Source: Clitopilus passeckerianus (Eukaryota > Basidiomycota > Agaricomycetes > Agaricales > Entolomataceae). From it: a stretch of 64,000 nt of DNA. The notes under the pieces are model-generated. The model had not been told where the DNA came from. It saw only the letters and a list, made by a program, of their open reading frames with translations, and did no database searches. How positions within the stretch are numbered: position 1 is the stretch's first letter; every line of letters begins with the position of its first letter. The stretch covers positions 248,001 through 312,000 of the forward strand of contig CALYLX010000082.1 of the NCBI GenBank assembly GCA_944990035.1. Direction: 5' to 3'. The translations under genes and the position numbers were made by a program. Positions 11,826-24,409 of this stretch are shown here, piece by piece.

Positions 11826-12440
11826 ATCTGGTATGTACCTACCTTACTCTATCATTTTGACGCGGATTCTGAGGCCAGTTCACAGCCGTTCACCGGGATA
11901 GCTCCCAAGTTCAAAAGTTCGGGGCTCGTGCCCGACATACGACCGCTTTAAACAGGTACGGTCGAATCCGCTATTTTTGGTTCGTCGTGACTGACAAGCA
12001 TTCAGTTCAGGAACCTGACCGAACCACCGCCGATCGAGGCTAGACGGGCTGAAGAAATACCACCTTGCTTCCCCAGAAGGGCTGCTATCCGGTCGCAAAA
12101 TGTCCTGACAAGCACACTGTGGCGCCGTCGGTCCCGTTGGTGCGTGGTGCTTCTTACATTCGCTTTTCTGCCCCGTACTCATATCGACCCTCAGATTCCA
12201 GCAATGAAAGTTCAATTCCGGCTCTCGATCTGGCGCGCCACAGAAGAAGCACCGTCACCAGGAAATAGGTCGATAGGCAATACGCTCTTTTCCCCAGGTC
12301 TATCCCCAACTCAAGCATGTCCTGCCAATAAGAACCTCAGAGCGCCCGTCTCACCAACGTCTCAGAAGCCATCCGATGAACCGACTTCCGGGAGCTTGCT
12401 CTCGTCGTCCATTGGGTGGCTAGGTGACTCCTCTACGATG
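11826..12440. other. Intergenic, no supported feature
   Basis: Overlapping short frames exist on both strands, but none has a supported start, splice structure or recognisable domain. Confidence 0.35.
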
Positions 12441-12691
12441 AGCGGGAGACTAGGTCGGGGATTGGCTGGGCTCACGGAGGGGACACACATGCTCAATCTG
12501 CATGCACATTGGGCGGTAAGCCCTCTGGCATTGAACTTGACGAACCGCCTCTTATGCAACATTTTACGCAGAATCGTATTTGGGTCTCAGGGATCGGTCT
12601 GTTTGAAGCTATTGGATTGAGCTTGCTGGAGCGTAAACTGACTGGCAACATCTTCGTAGAACGCACGCACTTGCACCCATACATCAGTTAG
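12441..12691 (+). pseudogene. Convergent gene relic downstream of NLR-B
   Basis: An intron-like element (GTAAGCCCTCTGGC...CATTTTACGCAG, about 12514-12569) is followed by an exon starting AATCGTATTTGGG and reading GIGLFEAIGLSLLERKL then ERTHLHPYIS. The same intron and exon occur inverted downstream of NLR-C (42680-42930), where the protein reads GIGLLEASRLCLLQRM and EHTQGCPYIE. Upstream exons could not be joined. The family is unknown. In both places the relic converges on the NLR 3' end. Confidence 0.45.
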
Positions 12692-12902
12692 AGCAATGTA
12701 TTTGACATGTCAACTTCGTGTTCTAATGATAACAAATCGTTGTACAAGGTTGAGAATGCTTGACAGCAGATTCAGACACACTACGACAGAATCGGGAGGC
12801 AGGTAGGTACAGATAGCTACTGCATCAATTGTAAGAACGAGACAGTAAGAAATGTAAGTGGCAGAAGAGAAACAAATGTAGAAAACGGTCGGAAAGTGGC
12901 CA

Positions 12903-15900
12903 TCACGGTAAAGTAATCGACGAAATGTCAATAATGAGAACACGACCGTTCCGGCAACCGACAGCGACCGATGTGCCGTTGGGATTGACTGCAAAACTCA
13001 AAGGTTCCAAATCCACAGGAAACCAACAAATTGGAGAAATGGGAAATTGGGTGGTGGCGTGAATATCTGGTGTTACCACAACCCCGTAGAAATTTGGGGG
13101 TTCACGTCGCCGTATAAGCAAAAGAAACCTCAAAGGAAGCATATGACTGCCTGTGGTTATAGAATAAAGTGTAGTAGGGGCAGAGGCGGGAGGCAGGAAA
13201 GCGAATTGATGACTCTGATAGGGATAGCTCATAGTGGAGAGGTATGCTCCTGACTGTGCATCCCACAGCCGCACTGTGTCGTCATCTGATCCCGATGCCA
13301 GCTGCGAGCCATCTGGTGAGAATGCAATCCATACAACCGAGGCACTATGGCCTTCAAGGGTGGAGACTCTGGAGAGGTGGGATCCTGACTTCGCATCCCA
13401 CAGTCGCGCTGTCCCGTCCAATGATCCCGATGCCAGTTGTGAGCCATCTGGTGAGAATGCAATGCATCTAACTGGGCCACTATGGGCTGGGAGGGTGGAG
13501 AAGTTAGATCCCAACTTTGCATCCCACAGCCGGACTGTCTTGTCATCAGATCCTGATGCCAGTTTTGAGCCATCTGGAGAGAATGCAATGCATGTAACCC
13601 AGTCACTATGGCCTGCAAGGGTGGAGAGGTGGGATCCCGACTTTGCATCCCACAGCCGCACTGTCATGTCGTGAGATCCCGATGCCAGTCGCGAGCCATC
13701 TGGTGAGAATGCAATGGATATAACCCAGTTACTATGGTCTTTGAGGGTGGTGAGGTGGGATCCTAACTTTGCATCCCACAGCCGCACTGTGTTGTCATTT
13801 GATCCCGATGCCAGTCGCGAGTCATCCGGTGAGAATGCAATGCATCTAACCGAGGCACCCTCACCATCAAGGGTGGACAGGTGGGATTCTGACTGTACGT
13901 CCCACACCCGCACTGTTGTGTCATCCGATCCCGATGCCAATTGTGAGCCATCTGGTGAGAATGCAATGCACCTCACCGGTTCACTATGGCCTCCATGGGT
14001 GGAGAGGTGGGATCCTAACTTTGTATCCCACAGCCGCACTGTCCAGTCATCCGATCCTGAAGCCAGTCGTGAGCCATTCGATGAGAACGCAACGCATGTA
14101 ACCTCTTCACTATGGCCATTAAGGGTAGAGAGGTGGGATTTCGACCGTACATCCCACAACCGCACTGTCGTGTCATCCGATCCCGACGCCAGTTGTGAGC
14201 CATCTGGTGAGAACGCAATGCATCTAACCGGTTCACTATGGCCTTCAAAGGTCGAGAGGTGGGATCCTAACTTTGCATCCCACAGCTGCACTGCCCAGTC
14301 ATCCGATCCTGAAGCCAGTCGCGAACCATCCGGTGAGAATGCAATGCATGTAACCCCTTCACTATGGCCATTAAGGGTAGAGAGGTGGGATTTCGACCGT
14401 ACATCCCACAACCGCACTGTTTTGTCATCTGATCCCGACGCCAGCCGCGAGCCGTCTGGTGAGAATGCAATGCACTTAACCTCTTGACTATGGCCTTCGA
14501 GGGTGGAGAGGTGGGATCCTAACTTTGCATCCCACAGCCGGACTGTCTTGTCATCCGATCCCGATGCCAATCGCAAGCCATCTGGAGAGAATGCAATGTA
14601 TGTAACCCCCCGGCTATGGCCTTCGAGGGTGGAGAGGTGGGATCCTGACTGTGCATCCCACAGCCGCACTGTCTTGTCATCCGATCCTGAAGCCAGTTGT
14701 AAGTCATCTGGTGAGAATGCAATGCATCTAACCGCGCCATCATGGCCTTCAAGGGAGGAAAGGTGGGATCCCAACTTTGCATCCCACAGCTGTACAGTCT
14801 TGTCCTCCGATCCCGATGCCAGCCGCGAGCCACCTGGCGACACTGCAATTGAGGCCACCTCTCCGGAGTGTCCGGACAGGACAGCCCAGGTCGAATTCCA
14901 TTTCCTTTCTCCGCCGCATATCAGCTGTACATCAGCTTCGCTCTTGTATAGCTTATACAATGAGGTTTCCACTGGGGTGTACATAATCCCGGAACGATAG
15001 ATGTGCATTGGCGATAGCCTGAACAGTGCCTCATTCATTCGGACTAATCGAGCACAATCATGAAGCACAGTTTCCAGGTTGTGACTGGCATCTCCCCTCT
15101 TGGTTTGATTGGCAGATATCTGTGACTGCGGGCGCTCGGGGTCTGTGGCTTTGAAACTTAGACAAACCTACACTCAGTCAGCACTCCCAATGACACCCGA
15201 TAATCGTTACTTTACGTACCATCAATGGTTCTCCGTAGGGGACGATTGAGCTTGCGTTTTCGAGAATATCATGGGAGGCATCGATGTGACCTATGATGCT
15301 GAGTGTTTCCAGCCACGACAACACATTGTTTGATGCCCAGTAACAAAAGCTCTCAGTAATTTGGGGATCTAGCCCATTGGATGGGGCACAGAGGTGGTAT
15401 GCCCAGTGAAGGCACGCATAGGAAATATGTCCCATGATGGGGGATTTCTTGAATATGTCTTCTATTTCTCCCCTGTCTCTATAACAGTCGACCGTGCTGA
15501 GGTTACACATGTTTTGCTTCAAATTTGTTCGCATGACTTCGAAACATCTTCGAGTCATATCTCGATTATGCGCATCCACATCGAGGTAGAACTTTGAGGT
15601 CATTCGGTCGTCGCTCCTGCCAACTCCCTTGAGAGCTTTCTGAATACGCAGCTCAGACGTGATGAAGTCGGGGAAAGATTTATGGTGAACCCGGAATATA
15701 CACTCGTCGCTGCTCGGAGCAACCAAGGAGTGTAAATTTCGCAGAGTCCGTAAAATAGTCCCCTCTGCAACGCCGAGGAGCTTTGCGAGGGAACGACATG
15801 GCAGGGGATTCTGAAGGGTAATAATCGCGCCAAGCACGATTTGATAGCATTCCGACCAACTGGCTTCTCTGGGTTGGTCATCGTCACTGTCGTCGCTCTC

Positions 15901-17303
15901 GCTGCCATCATCCACTGGCAAGGCCGCAAGAAGAATCTGCATATACGTGATGTCTAATACATCCGTATGCTTGGCGCCTGAGTAATCTGTGGAGACTCCT
16001 TTGAGTAGGCGACGGCACTGCTTTGCCGGGTTTGAGTGTTTGTCGTCCAAGATGAACTTGATAGCGGTAGACGCAATGATGAATAAAGTTCCACAAATGC
16101 CATACAGCTTTTCCTTTTGGTCACTGGTAGGCTGCCATGTCGATGGTGGCTTAATGTCAAGGAAAGCGCCTGAAACCTGATCCGAAGACAAGTGGAAATC
16201 CAAATATAATTTGATATCGGATTCAACAATGGTGGAATCGATATCATGCAAATGAAATCGCTCGTGGAAGGAGTGGCGATCGAGGTCATTTTGGATGTAG
16301 GATTCTGGACGGGAAGTGATAAAGAGCTTGAGATGGGGGGTGCTTGCAATGTGTCGATCGAGGAGTGCCAAGATGGATTTCGCGTCGTTCGCATCGCACT
16401 CATCAAGTGCGTCAATCACGACCAGTGTTGGTGATCTCATTGAGGGCAGATTTCGAAGTGGGTGGAGGATAAGGGAGGTGAATTGTATATGTATATCCTT
16501 CTGGACGATATCTGGGCGTTTTTTGACTGCATCCAGGATTCGATCCGCTATTGAATCGTTATGGCAGGCAAGCTGGTATGCGACAGTAGAGAAGAGGTGC
16601 ATCCCATTGCTTTTGTCTTCTTCATCCTTCTTGAAGAAGAAGCTTGCTCCGAGAATTCCATCCTCGGCTGCTTGCGCCGCTATTGTCTGTGCGATGGTCG
16701 ATTTGCCGATACCAGCCACACCATCCAGAACATAGATTGGGGCGTGGACCGGGCCCTGTCCACGTATCCAGTCACCTATCTCTCCCAATAGCTTGACCCG
16801 GGTGCCTTTGAAGCATGCCACTCTCCGATTGGCCGATGAAGTAGCGGAGTCGTAAGCTGCGGCAATGGGTTTGAGATCGCTTTTGAGCTGATGCTGTACA
16901 TACAAACCACTTCAGAACCATGCGACATCGTCAAAATTGAATATATACCGACCAATATCGACTTGTAATTATCAATAGTGATATGAACGTTTCCTCCTGT
17001 ATTGAATGTATTTCCTGCGACGGTGACAACACCGAGGCCAGATCGGCCAGTTACATCATGCGAATCATTTCGGGATCCCCATCCTGAGGGCTGAGGAACA
17101 TCCATCCCCACATCCGGTCGAGTGGTTGAGGATTCAGCTAAAGTCATTGCGCCCGACATATCTTCCTCGACCCCAGACATCGCATCTTCAACACCAGATA
17201 GCGCCCCCTCGCCTGTACGGGGTAGCTTGCAAGGTGGCCGCGTCAAAGAAGTTGGGGATTCGGGAGAGCTTGAGTCGCCTCTACGGCGTTTCGATGTGGA
17301 CAT
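12903..17303 (-). CDS. NLR-B: NACHT-WD40 receptor, intact
   Basis: Three coding exons, 17303-16953, 16893-15220 and 15167-12903, give 1429 residues. Exon 1 (117 residues) begins with a basic patch, MSTSKRRRGDSSS, and ends VVTVAGNTFNTGGNVHITI. Exon 2 is the NACHT module: GVAGIGKST, VIDALDEC, FITSRPES, with the HHKSFPDFITSE segment near its end. Exon 3 has the linker SPMHIYRSG and 13 WD40 repeats, mostly with ASGSDDKTVRLWD-like blades, then the cap NGRVLIIDISS. No frame break. Neighbouring repeats are close in nucleotide sequence but less uniform than in NLR-D. Expected role by analogy with Podospora HNWD proteins: WD40 ligand sensing, NACHT oligomerisation, N-terminal signalling. A 5' leader intron lies between about 17371 and 17322, after a GGTGTCAG donor context. 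B groups with C and E. Confidence 0.92.
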
Positions 17304-17430
17304 TCTCGTTTCTTAGGCTGTGAGCGAATGAATGAGAATCGATATGATGGTAGAAGAGACTCGTTTACCTGACACCTATCCAACACAGGCTTTGCACAGC
17401 TGACGTGGTCGGATGGCCGAGCCGGACGTT

Positions 17431-17447
17431 TTGACGCTCAATTGACG
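17431..17447 (-). promoter_or_regulatory. Shared NLR upstream motif, copy B
   Basis: In gene orientation CGTCAATTGAGCGTCAA, followed by AACGTCCGGC, which is almost the sequence in the same place before NLR-D. About 128 bp before the ATG. Confidence 0.45.
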
Positions 17448-17473
17448 TTCCTTGGTCACTTGACATTCGGGCG

Positions 17474-17671
17474 CTAATGGCGAAGAGGCACTTGATCCAT
17501 GAGATGACCGGCAGGAATGCGCTCGTGATATGTTCGCATAAATTTCACGTCCGATTCATTACAGATGGTGAAGCCAAAGCCAATACAGTCACTCATACTA
17601 TCGTCGCATTCCACAATCCCATCAAGGCTACGAGAGCGCACGTATAACCCTTCTACACAGATCTGCGCCAA
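17474..17671 (-). pseudogene. Decayed terminal exon upstream of NLR-B, unidentified
   Basis: A minus-strand frame reads GLYVRSRSLDGIVECDDS, then CIGFGFTICNESDVKFMRTY to a stop, preceded by a convincing GTAAGTTTTC...GTGTAG intron. The exon before that intron cannot be joined without a stop. It is not the epimerase found upstream of C, D and E. Family unknown. Confidence 0.3.
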
Positions 17672-17949
17672 ACATCATGATCAGGGGACGTTCCCCATCA
17701 AACGAGAAGAAAACTTACGAATCACTGTATTGGCCAATCAGGTGCGTTGAGAGGCAGGTGCCGTTCGCCTCTCCATGTATGGCGACATGGGCGGTGGTTT
17801 AACGGATGATGTCGAGGATGAAGGAACTAGATGACTTCTGGAGATCATGGGCCAACGACAAGGCATCCGTAACTGGCCAGCTATCACCCGCTGGAACGGG
17901 TATCGCTATCTGTAGGTCAAAGAACAAAGTAAGCATGGCTTTGCAGAGG

Positions 17950-20395
17950 ATGCTATGAACGGAGGAACCCACCTGCGCCTTGCCTCTTGACAATGGCCAA
18001 AAGGGAGATTTTCCTGCTCCCGACTAGGAAAGCGACCTTCAAGCGTCTTGGTGTCGGTGTCGCCAACGATTCTTGCCGTAGAATCATCCCCTCCGGTGAG
18101 ATGCATACTGCATTCAACGTTAGTTTTGACCGCTGGAGCAGGAGGGAAGGAGGGGAACAGACCTTCAGCATCAATCTCGACAACAGCCAAGTAAATGCAC
18201 TCCTGTGAGTGAGCATATGGGGCCATTCTGGTGCCTAGCACGAAATGATGGCTGAACGACGCTGCTGTCGTCGCTTTTCCTTGTTATAGCCTTGGGTGGA
18301 GCGTCCACGAGGGGCGACTGCGTGACGATCGTCGTATTCCACCGAGGGATGATTGCTACTATAGCGGGAGAGGATTTGAGTGATAGAGGCAGCGCCTTGA
18401 ATTGTTCATGATTATCTATAGGTCAGGGAGATGGTTGAGCGCAGGGTCAGGCCCGTACGATATGATGAAGCACCATCTCAGTCGATACGAATTTTTAAGA
18501 GCCCGTAACCGGCAGGGAGGAAATGTGGTGTTTCTTGTGTTCGAGTTGAAAGACGGGTGTCGTCGCGGTGTAGGTGGCGTAGACGCTGGCCGTGGATCTT
18601 GCCATATATTGTGCTGATAATATACGTATTTAGCGTTAGTTTTGAGATGAAGTAGTAGAGAGAGGAACGTACCTTCAGTCGAAACTACCGCCGATCCTTC
18701 AACGGCCTCAACGAGTACCTCTGTGATGAGACTATGCAGCGTCTACTAGACCCGGAAGAATAGGTATTCAACGCCGGTGTAGTCACGTTTTCTTCTTGAG
18801 AAGTTGAGTGAAGAACATTGGATGTGGCAGCGTTTGGAATTACTTGTCGGCATCTATAAGCCAAAGATAAGAGATACGTTAGTAGAGGTCGGTAAGGAAG
18901 AGGTAGGAAGGGGGGCGTACCACTGCAGACAATAACGGTTTAAAAGAACACTTGAAGGTAAGCCGGACACGTTAGCGAGGAGGACAGATGGTGATTCCTG
19001 TTCCTGAAGAGACGGTTGCATCATAGTTCAAGAGGTTGGTATCGCTTCATTTGAGTGATGAACATCGGATGTGGCAGCGTTTGGAATTACTTGTCGGCAT
19101 CTATCAGCCAAAGAGAAGAGATACCTTAGTAGAGGCCGGTAAGGAAGAGGTAGGAAGAGGGACGCACCACTGCAGCCAATAATGCTTTGAAAGAACACTT
19201 GACGGTGAGCCGGACATGTTAGCAAGGAGGACAGATGGTGCTTCCTGTTCCTGAAGAGACGTCTGCGTCACGGTTTGAAAGGTCGGTGCCGCTATCGATA
19301 ATGGTTCTTGCCGTGGGCTCCTTCGAAGCAAGGCTTAATTAGCGCCAGTAATAAGGTCAAGTAGGAGAGATAGGAGCGTACCTGCACCTCTTTGCAATCC
19401 GACTTGGATGTTTTCAAGAACCAGAAACGAGGATCTTCGCAGCGAGGGTACGCAGCATTTCCTGTTGCATGTGGGGTTGGGTGAGAGTTTGGCGGAGGAA
19501 GCAAGCCGCCCTCCACTGGGCAGGCCGTTACCAAAGCAGGGGGAGCTATGACTGGCTTTTGAAAGGATGGACTTGGCAGCATCTTGAGTGTATGCGCTTT
19601 AACCCGGGAAGGAGGTTTCTGTAGAGGAAAAGATGGTCAGCGCATGTACGAGGTAGGGTATGACAACGAACAGAGGAAGTGCAGAGGAGCATTGCTGTCT
19701 TCAGGTAGGGGTGTCGATGCAGAAGCGAGGAACGGAAGAGGCGCGAACGAGGAGGGTGTCAACATTGAAAATGGCACCCACGTAATTCAAGCATACACCC
19801 AAATCTCGCTTCTCCTGAGCGTGATTCGAGCGCATGACCTCGACAGATGACTTCAGTTTCTCCACATCCTGCGCGCATCGATCTTGGGAGAGCTTATTAG
19901 AGGAAGTGGGTCTGTGGAGAAAGGAGTTGTCAGCGTCGTGTTCGAGGTAGGAATGGGAGAGAGGATCAAGTGGAGGGAGCGGATATTGGTAGAGTTGAGA
20001 ACAGGCACGTACACGATGATATTTCCCAGTAACGACTGAATTAGAATCATGGGTCACAGCTTCAGAGAACGTGCGACATCGCCATTCTGGAAGTTGGAAG
20101 CTGCTCGCTGTTCGACTGAACGACGTATACATTTTGCCTGGAAGAAGGTGTCAGTAGGAGGCGCAGACAGAAGCTTGAGCTTGAAACGACGCAAAAAAAC
20201 AGGAGATAACTCACTTGAACAGTCTGATCTACAGCAAAATAGTTCAATGCTCTGTCGAGAGGTCTGGCTGACTGTAAACCTGTGCATCCGAGTCCGGGAA
20301 CCAAACTTGAATCGAAGATAGTGGTTTGTTCCTGGAGTGTTTCTGCCTTGCGTTGTTTGGCTACTTCGTCAATTTCAAACATTTCTTTGATAGGC
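17950..20395 (-). repeat. R family copy 3, left arm
   Basis: Minus-strand array of short exon-like blocks separated by intron-like modules. The block at about 20045-20390 is highly similar to 26465-26850: both contain CTTCAGAGAACGTGCG, a GAGATAACTCAC(C/T)TGAACAGTC splice region and GTCGAGAGGTCTGGCTG-type sequence. The exon nearest the core can be read as ARPLDRALNYF with a VQ splice end. Stops interrupt the rest. Confidence 0.55.
18790..19270 (-). repeat. Tandem duplication, 247-bp period, inside R copy 3
   Basis: GATGTGGCAGCGTTTGGAAT occurs at 18821 and again at 19068, each followed by TACTTGTCGGCATCTAT, a run of near-identical sequence and GAGGACAGATGGTG. Similarity covers essentially the whole 247-bp unit. 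A more diverged relative lies near 25600. Confidence 0.8.
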
Positions 20396-20431
20396 CGCCA
20401 ATCACAGCAGGGCGCTTCAAAGGCGCTTACT
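20396..20431 (+). repeat. R family core, copy 3
   Basis: CGCCAATCACAGCAGGGCGC then TTCAAAGGCGCTTACT. It contains the direct repeat GGCGCTT-4 nt-GGCGCTT and a CCAAT box. The arms on either side run outward on opposite strands. Confidence 0.65.
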
Positions 20432-21460
20432 CTAACTTGAAACTCCGCTATTTGGCGTTGCTTGATTCAGAGCCTTGTGGGCACGCTCTTCCAAGCTCAA
20501 GTCCCTCAACAGCCGGCACAACATGGACCTCAACTCGAAACGCAACCGTCCTGTAAACCTCAACAACGGGGAGAATTAACGGAGTAGCCATACTGTAAGT
20601 TCTTCATAACCAAGGTCTTGCAGACGCTTACCTGACAATATCGAAGGCGCAATGATTTCCAGAAGTTCACCAGTACCTTTCGCATTTCGAGCCTTCAAAG
20701 GCGGTTATTTGTCAAGCTCTCAATTATGCCTCATTGGCACGTATACCGCTGCCTTAGAAGCAGCCAAATGCAAGCAGGCCTGATGGCACGGAGACTTATC
20801 CTACAAGATGTTCGACTTTCAACAAGAACAGTAACGGCCCAACTTGTGTGAAGGTCGCTAGCGGTCCGTTGGTAAAATGGATGCAAATGTGTCCAACGTA
20901 CGTATTTTTGAACTTGTTCTATAATCTGGGCGAAGTCTGAGCATGCCCCACCTGGCAGGTTTTCGAGGAAATCTTGGCTTGGAAGGCTCCTTGAAGAGCA
21001 GGCACCCAAAACGGCGAGGACTCTGCTTGCAAGATGCTGGAGCAACTGAGGTATGATGACCCTGCGATACTCTACTCTTCCCGTTACTCACGAAATCACG
21101 TTTAGAGACTCGGAAACCTGCAAAATGTTACAACGGTGGTCACAGGAAATGTCGCCTTTCTTGTCAACAAACGCATCCATCCTGTCGCGAAATATTATGA
21201 CGAGGCTCCCTTGGCCTGACTGGGACCAGCGAGTAAGCACTGGGCTCCGCAGTTGCCCTGTCAACCTTGTACTCATGATATGCTTTTCAGCACTAAAAAC
21301 GCAATACCAGGCGCATTAGCAGCGACAGGCTTCATTGGTCTCACCAATACATATCCTGCCGAAAGCTTGCGTGGCGCAGACGACTGTCTAGCATCATGGG
21401 GCCAACGTCTCAAGAAGCGTCAAGAAAACACTCGGGATGGACGTTGAACCCCGCCACGTA
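20432..21460 (+). repeat. R family copy 3, right arm (type 1)
   Basis: Similar to 5800-6820. A terminal coding-like block reads AATGFIGLTNTYPAESL then RGADDCLASWGQRLKKRQ to a stop, with a matching but more broken block at about 6690-6820. The protein is not recognised. Confidence 0.5.
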
Positions 21461-22230
21461 CCAACCCGCATAGACCCATGTCGTCTCGTCCGGAGCCATC
21501 TCCAGCCTCCGTACGGCTCTGGACGTCAGGCTCTGGTCCAGCTTCATTCGTCGATATCCCCCAACGGACACCATCCGCATGCTCGTCCAGTCAAGTTGGG
21601 TTGCAAGAACCCGGCTTGAGATACCACATACGCCTCTGGCGTCTAAGCACCAGGTTTGGCTCAAACAAATGGGACGATGGCTCAGATGCTGGAAGTGAGG
21701 GCGGAGCGGGTGGAGAAAGTCGAGGCGAGGGAGTTGAGGAAGATTGGAGTAGGCTGCATAAAGCCAAGCACGAACGCTGCCTCCCGCACACTGAAGCCCC
21801 GGCCATAGGATCGCACAACTCGCACCCATACCCATTACCTACACTTGTGCGGTCGCCTCTGCCCCTCCTGAGCGTACCATGGATGTCCGAAACCCTCTCT
21901 TCTGTCGCACTTAATCTCAATATTCCTTGCCATATCCTCGATGCCGGTGTGTTCGTGGGCATCTGGGAGTGGGACAACACGGCGTCATGGAGCCCAGTCG
22001 TGTGCTGCAGCATTTTTGGGAGGACCACCTTCCCACTCATCCTTTACATCTTCATTTGAACGTTATGTTACCTGTATTTTTGCCGCAGTTATGGCTTGCC
22101 TCGGCCTACATATATATCCTTCAATTTATTGCCCAGTTCATTCATGCAGACGTTGGATGTGGTATTTAAGGCACGATGTTGGGCACGTGTATCAAGATGT
22201 GTAAAATATATTGTAGTAGCCACTGGTTTC
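21461..22230. other. Overlapping open frames, no supported gene
   Basis: Frames of 140-190 codons are open on both strands, with no signal, domain, start context or splice support to prefer one. I treat them as chance frames in GC-rich sequence. Confidence 0.35.
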
Positions 22231-22234
22231 TCTG

Positions 22235-22710
22235 CTAATAGTGATCGACGTTCGTAATTGAAATCGCCTCATTCCATACGCCTTGTATCAAGACCGGGCT
22301 TTTCCCCAGAAAGGCCGGTAGTGTAGCGGTTATCACATTCTCTTCTGGAATGGGCTTCCTAGTGGTATCACTGCGAAACCCGCCGAATTGAATAGCTCTG
22401 TTCGACTCGGAGACTGGCCATGGGGTAGCACTGCATAATTCAAGAGGGTCCATTTTTTCTCCCAGGTTGTCGTACAATACGTTACATAGGTCGTAAACTG
22501 ACTCGAAGAATACAAAGGTGTTAATCTATGGTAAGGGCATGGTATTTCGGGATCATTCTGTTTTCAGACTCAGAGGCTTATATGTTATACCTCATCAACC
22601 GAAGAGGCGAGGTCGAGGGCAGCCTGAGGAAATTGAGTGACTTCGCCATCGTTCCTAAGGCAAAGAAAGCAAGAGGTCTCATCATAGAGAGTCAGGGGGT
22701 AAACAAGGGC
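22235..22710 (-). CDS. Two-exon coding fragment, unidentified, 5' end missing
   Basis: Exon 22525-22235 reads INTFVFFESVYDLCNVLYDN, ATPWPVSESNRAIQFGG, ending ISITNVDHY and a TAG stop. It joins in phase 0, across a GTATAAC...CCATAG intron, to an upstream piece ending at 22591 (FLCLRNDGEVTQFPQAALDL, ASSVDE). A stop upstream means at least one more exon is missing or the gene is broken. It lies downstream of, and on the same strand as, the membrane-protein gene but does not continue its frame. Function unknown. Confidence 0.35.
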
Positions 22711-23008
22711 ATCAACTTAGGAGATTAGAGTACAGGGACTAGCCCGAAACCAGTTCCTACTAATAATTAGAGCAGAAGCAACTGTCAGAGGGAGTGAATA
22801 CGCGAGGCAAACCGAGAGACGTAGTACAGTAAATCTTGGACGAGATAGGTAAGCTCGAGAGAAACGGGACGATGCGAAGTGACCTTTGTACTGAACGGTT
22901 CAAACAAAACTGCCTGATTGCATGTACGTGTCGGAGATGCGATGACTCGGAGAAGTCAAGATAGCTGGCGTTTCAGTTGTCGGAAGTATTTTAGTCGTAA
23001 CCCCCACA

Positions 23009-23986
23009 TCAACGAATTTCTTCCCAGCAGGCTTTGGATTTTTTTCTCTCCTTCCACCATCCCCATACCTCCTTTACTACCGTATACACAGGAACGCCAA
23101 GCATGACAATAGCCAGCGTTTGACCGAACGTCCATTGGGCCTCCTCGTCTGACAGGGCCTTCGGGATCTTTTTTATCCCCCTCTCGATCACAACGATGAG
23201 ACAAGTCAACCCGGCAATCGGTGGCACGAGGGCAATGTAATAAATGGCCTTAGGTAGTCGAGTAGATAGGGAATCTAGTATGAAACTCCCGGATTGACGT
23301 ATACGCCATATCCACGACCAGAAAATAGCCTTCTTTGCCTCGCTGATGAAACGGAAAGACACAAACGCTAGGAACGCAACACCCCCAACTAGCATCCAGC
23401 TCAAGAAAACAAAGGCGTGTGGCTCGGTATCGCCCTGGAAGATCGATCGGAGGGCGATCTTCCTGTTGTAGGTCTCCCCACAGTAAGGCGTTCGGCTTAA
23501 ACTGACTGTTCTGGAGGCAATGCCAAGTGCAGGCTGAACTACGGCAAAGGCTAGAAAGCTCATATAAGAGGACACTTTCTTGTTGAAGAAGCCTGAGTCA
23601 AGCAGGTGACCTTCTTGATTTGCCAGGAGGGTGAAGAGGTTGCTGAGCGAAAGGAGCAAGGAAAGGAGGAATAACAGTTGCAAATGAAAGAAATTAAGTT
23701 GTCCCATGATTATCTGTATGAACGCAATTAGCACAAGTCAATGATAGATAAAAGGAACCATAATTACTTGAACAAAAGCAGTCAATGCAAGTCCATAATA
23801 GGTCCACAGAGAGGAACGATTGAGTTCACTCAGGATTCTGCCCTCTCGAGCGGTCACTTGGCCGTCGGCACAGATTAGGATAGTGGTGAGCATAGTGATA
23901 CACGCTTGTCCGTATATCGAGGTTCGTACTCCGATACCACTGATATCAGCATTGGCTGGTAGGTTGCACGGTGGCTCGTCTGACAT
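23009..23986 (-). CDS. Multi-pass membrane protein, unidentified
   Basis: Exon 1 is 23986-23768 and exon 2 is 23713-23009, joined in phase 0 (AFVQ then IIMGQLNFFHLQ), about 307 residues. Hydrophobic segments are visible at TYYGLALTAFVQIIMGQL, QLLFLLSLLLSLSNLFTLL, SYMSFLAFAVVQPALGI, MLVGGVAFLAFVSF, YYIALVPPIAGLTCLIVVI and FGQTLAIVMLGVPVYTVV. The C-terminus is basic (WWKERKKSK). The opening NADISGIGVRTSIYGQA resembles the start of a group of uncharacterised Agaricomycete membrane proteins I recall, with about six or seven membrane spans. No transporter or enzyme motif is seen. No link to the NLRs beyond proximity. Confidence 0.65.
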
Positions 23987-24380
23987 GGCAAGAGTCTCTG
24001 TGAGATTAGGGGATGAGAGCGAAAGATATTCGATGGCGCCTGAGGCTGTATATAAACGGTTGTATTGTCCCTTACGGACGAGCCTTGGGAGACATGCTAA
24101 GCAGGCATGATGTGCCCCTCTTTACGAACAAATCGAGGACCCTCGATGCCATGGGTTTCGTGATATTTCCCAATTGGCAGTGTATATTTGGCATTCCCTT
24201 CCAAACTGGGCGGTCGGAGGCCGGGCTGTTAGAATCAGTCGACCCGCTGACACTCTCAAACAAACAACTCTTTGTTGTTGGGCGCTCTCCAACAACAAAA
24301 GGTTGACCATCTTAGGCCTGCCAGCGCCTCGCATTCAAAAAAACGCTAATTCATCGTGATATAACTCCCTTTGTACAAGA
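23987..24380. other. Intergenic, no supported feature
   Basis: Upstream region of the membrane-protein gene. No recognisable motif or coding frame. Confidence 0.35.
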
Positions 24381-24409
24381 AACCGAATACAATAGAGATG
24401 GACAGCAAC

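Noticed and set aside
13234..15000. Long plus-strand frames over the WD40 exon of NLR-B (for example 13714-14487)
   Set aside because: They are antisense shadows of 126-bp repeats; the minus strand encodes canonical WD40 blades and the plus frames have no domain.
17474..17671. Epimerase relic upstream of NLR-B by analogy with C, D and E
   Set aside because: The sequence does not match exon 8 or 9 of the epimerase; it encodes an unrelated terminal exon.
21478..22059. Overlapping 193- and 149-codon frames on both strands
   Set aside because: Neither shows a domain, signal peptide or splice consistency; preferring one would be arbitrary.
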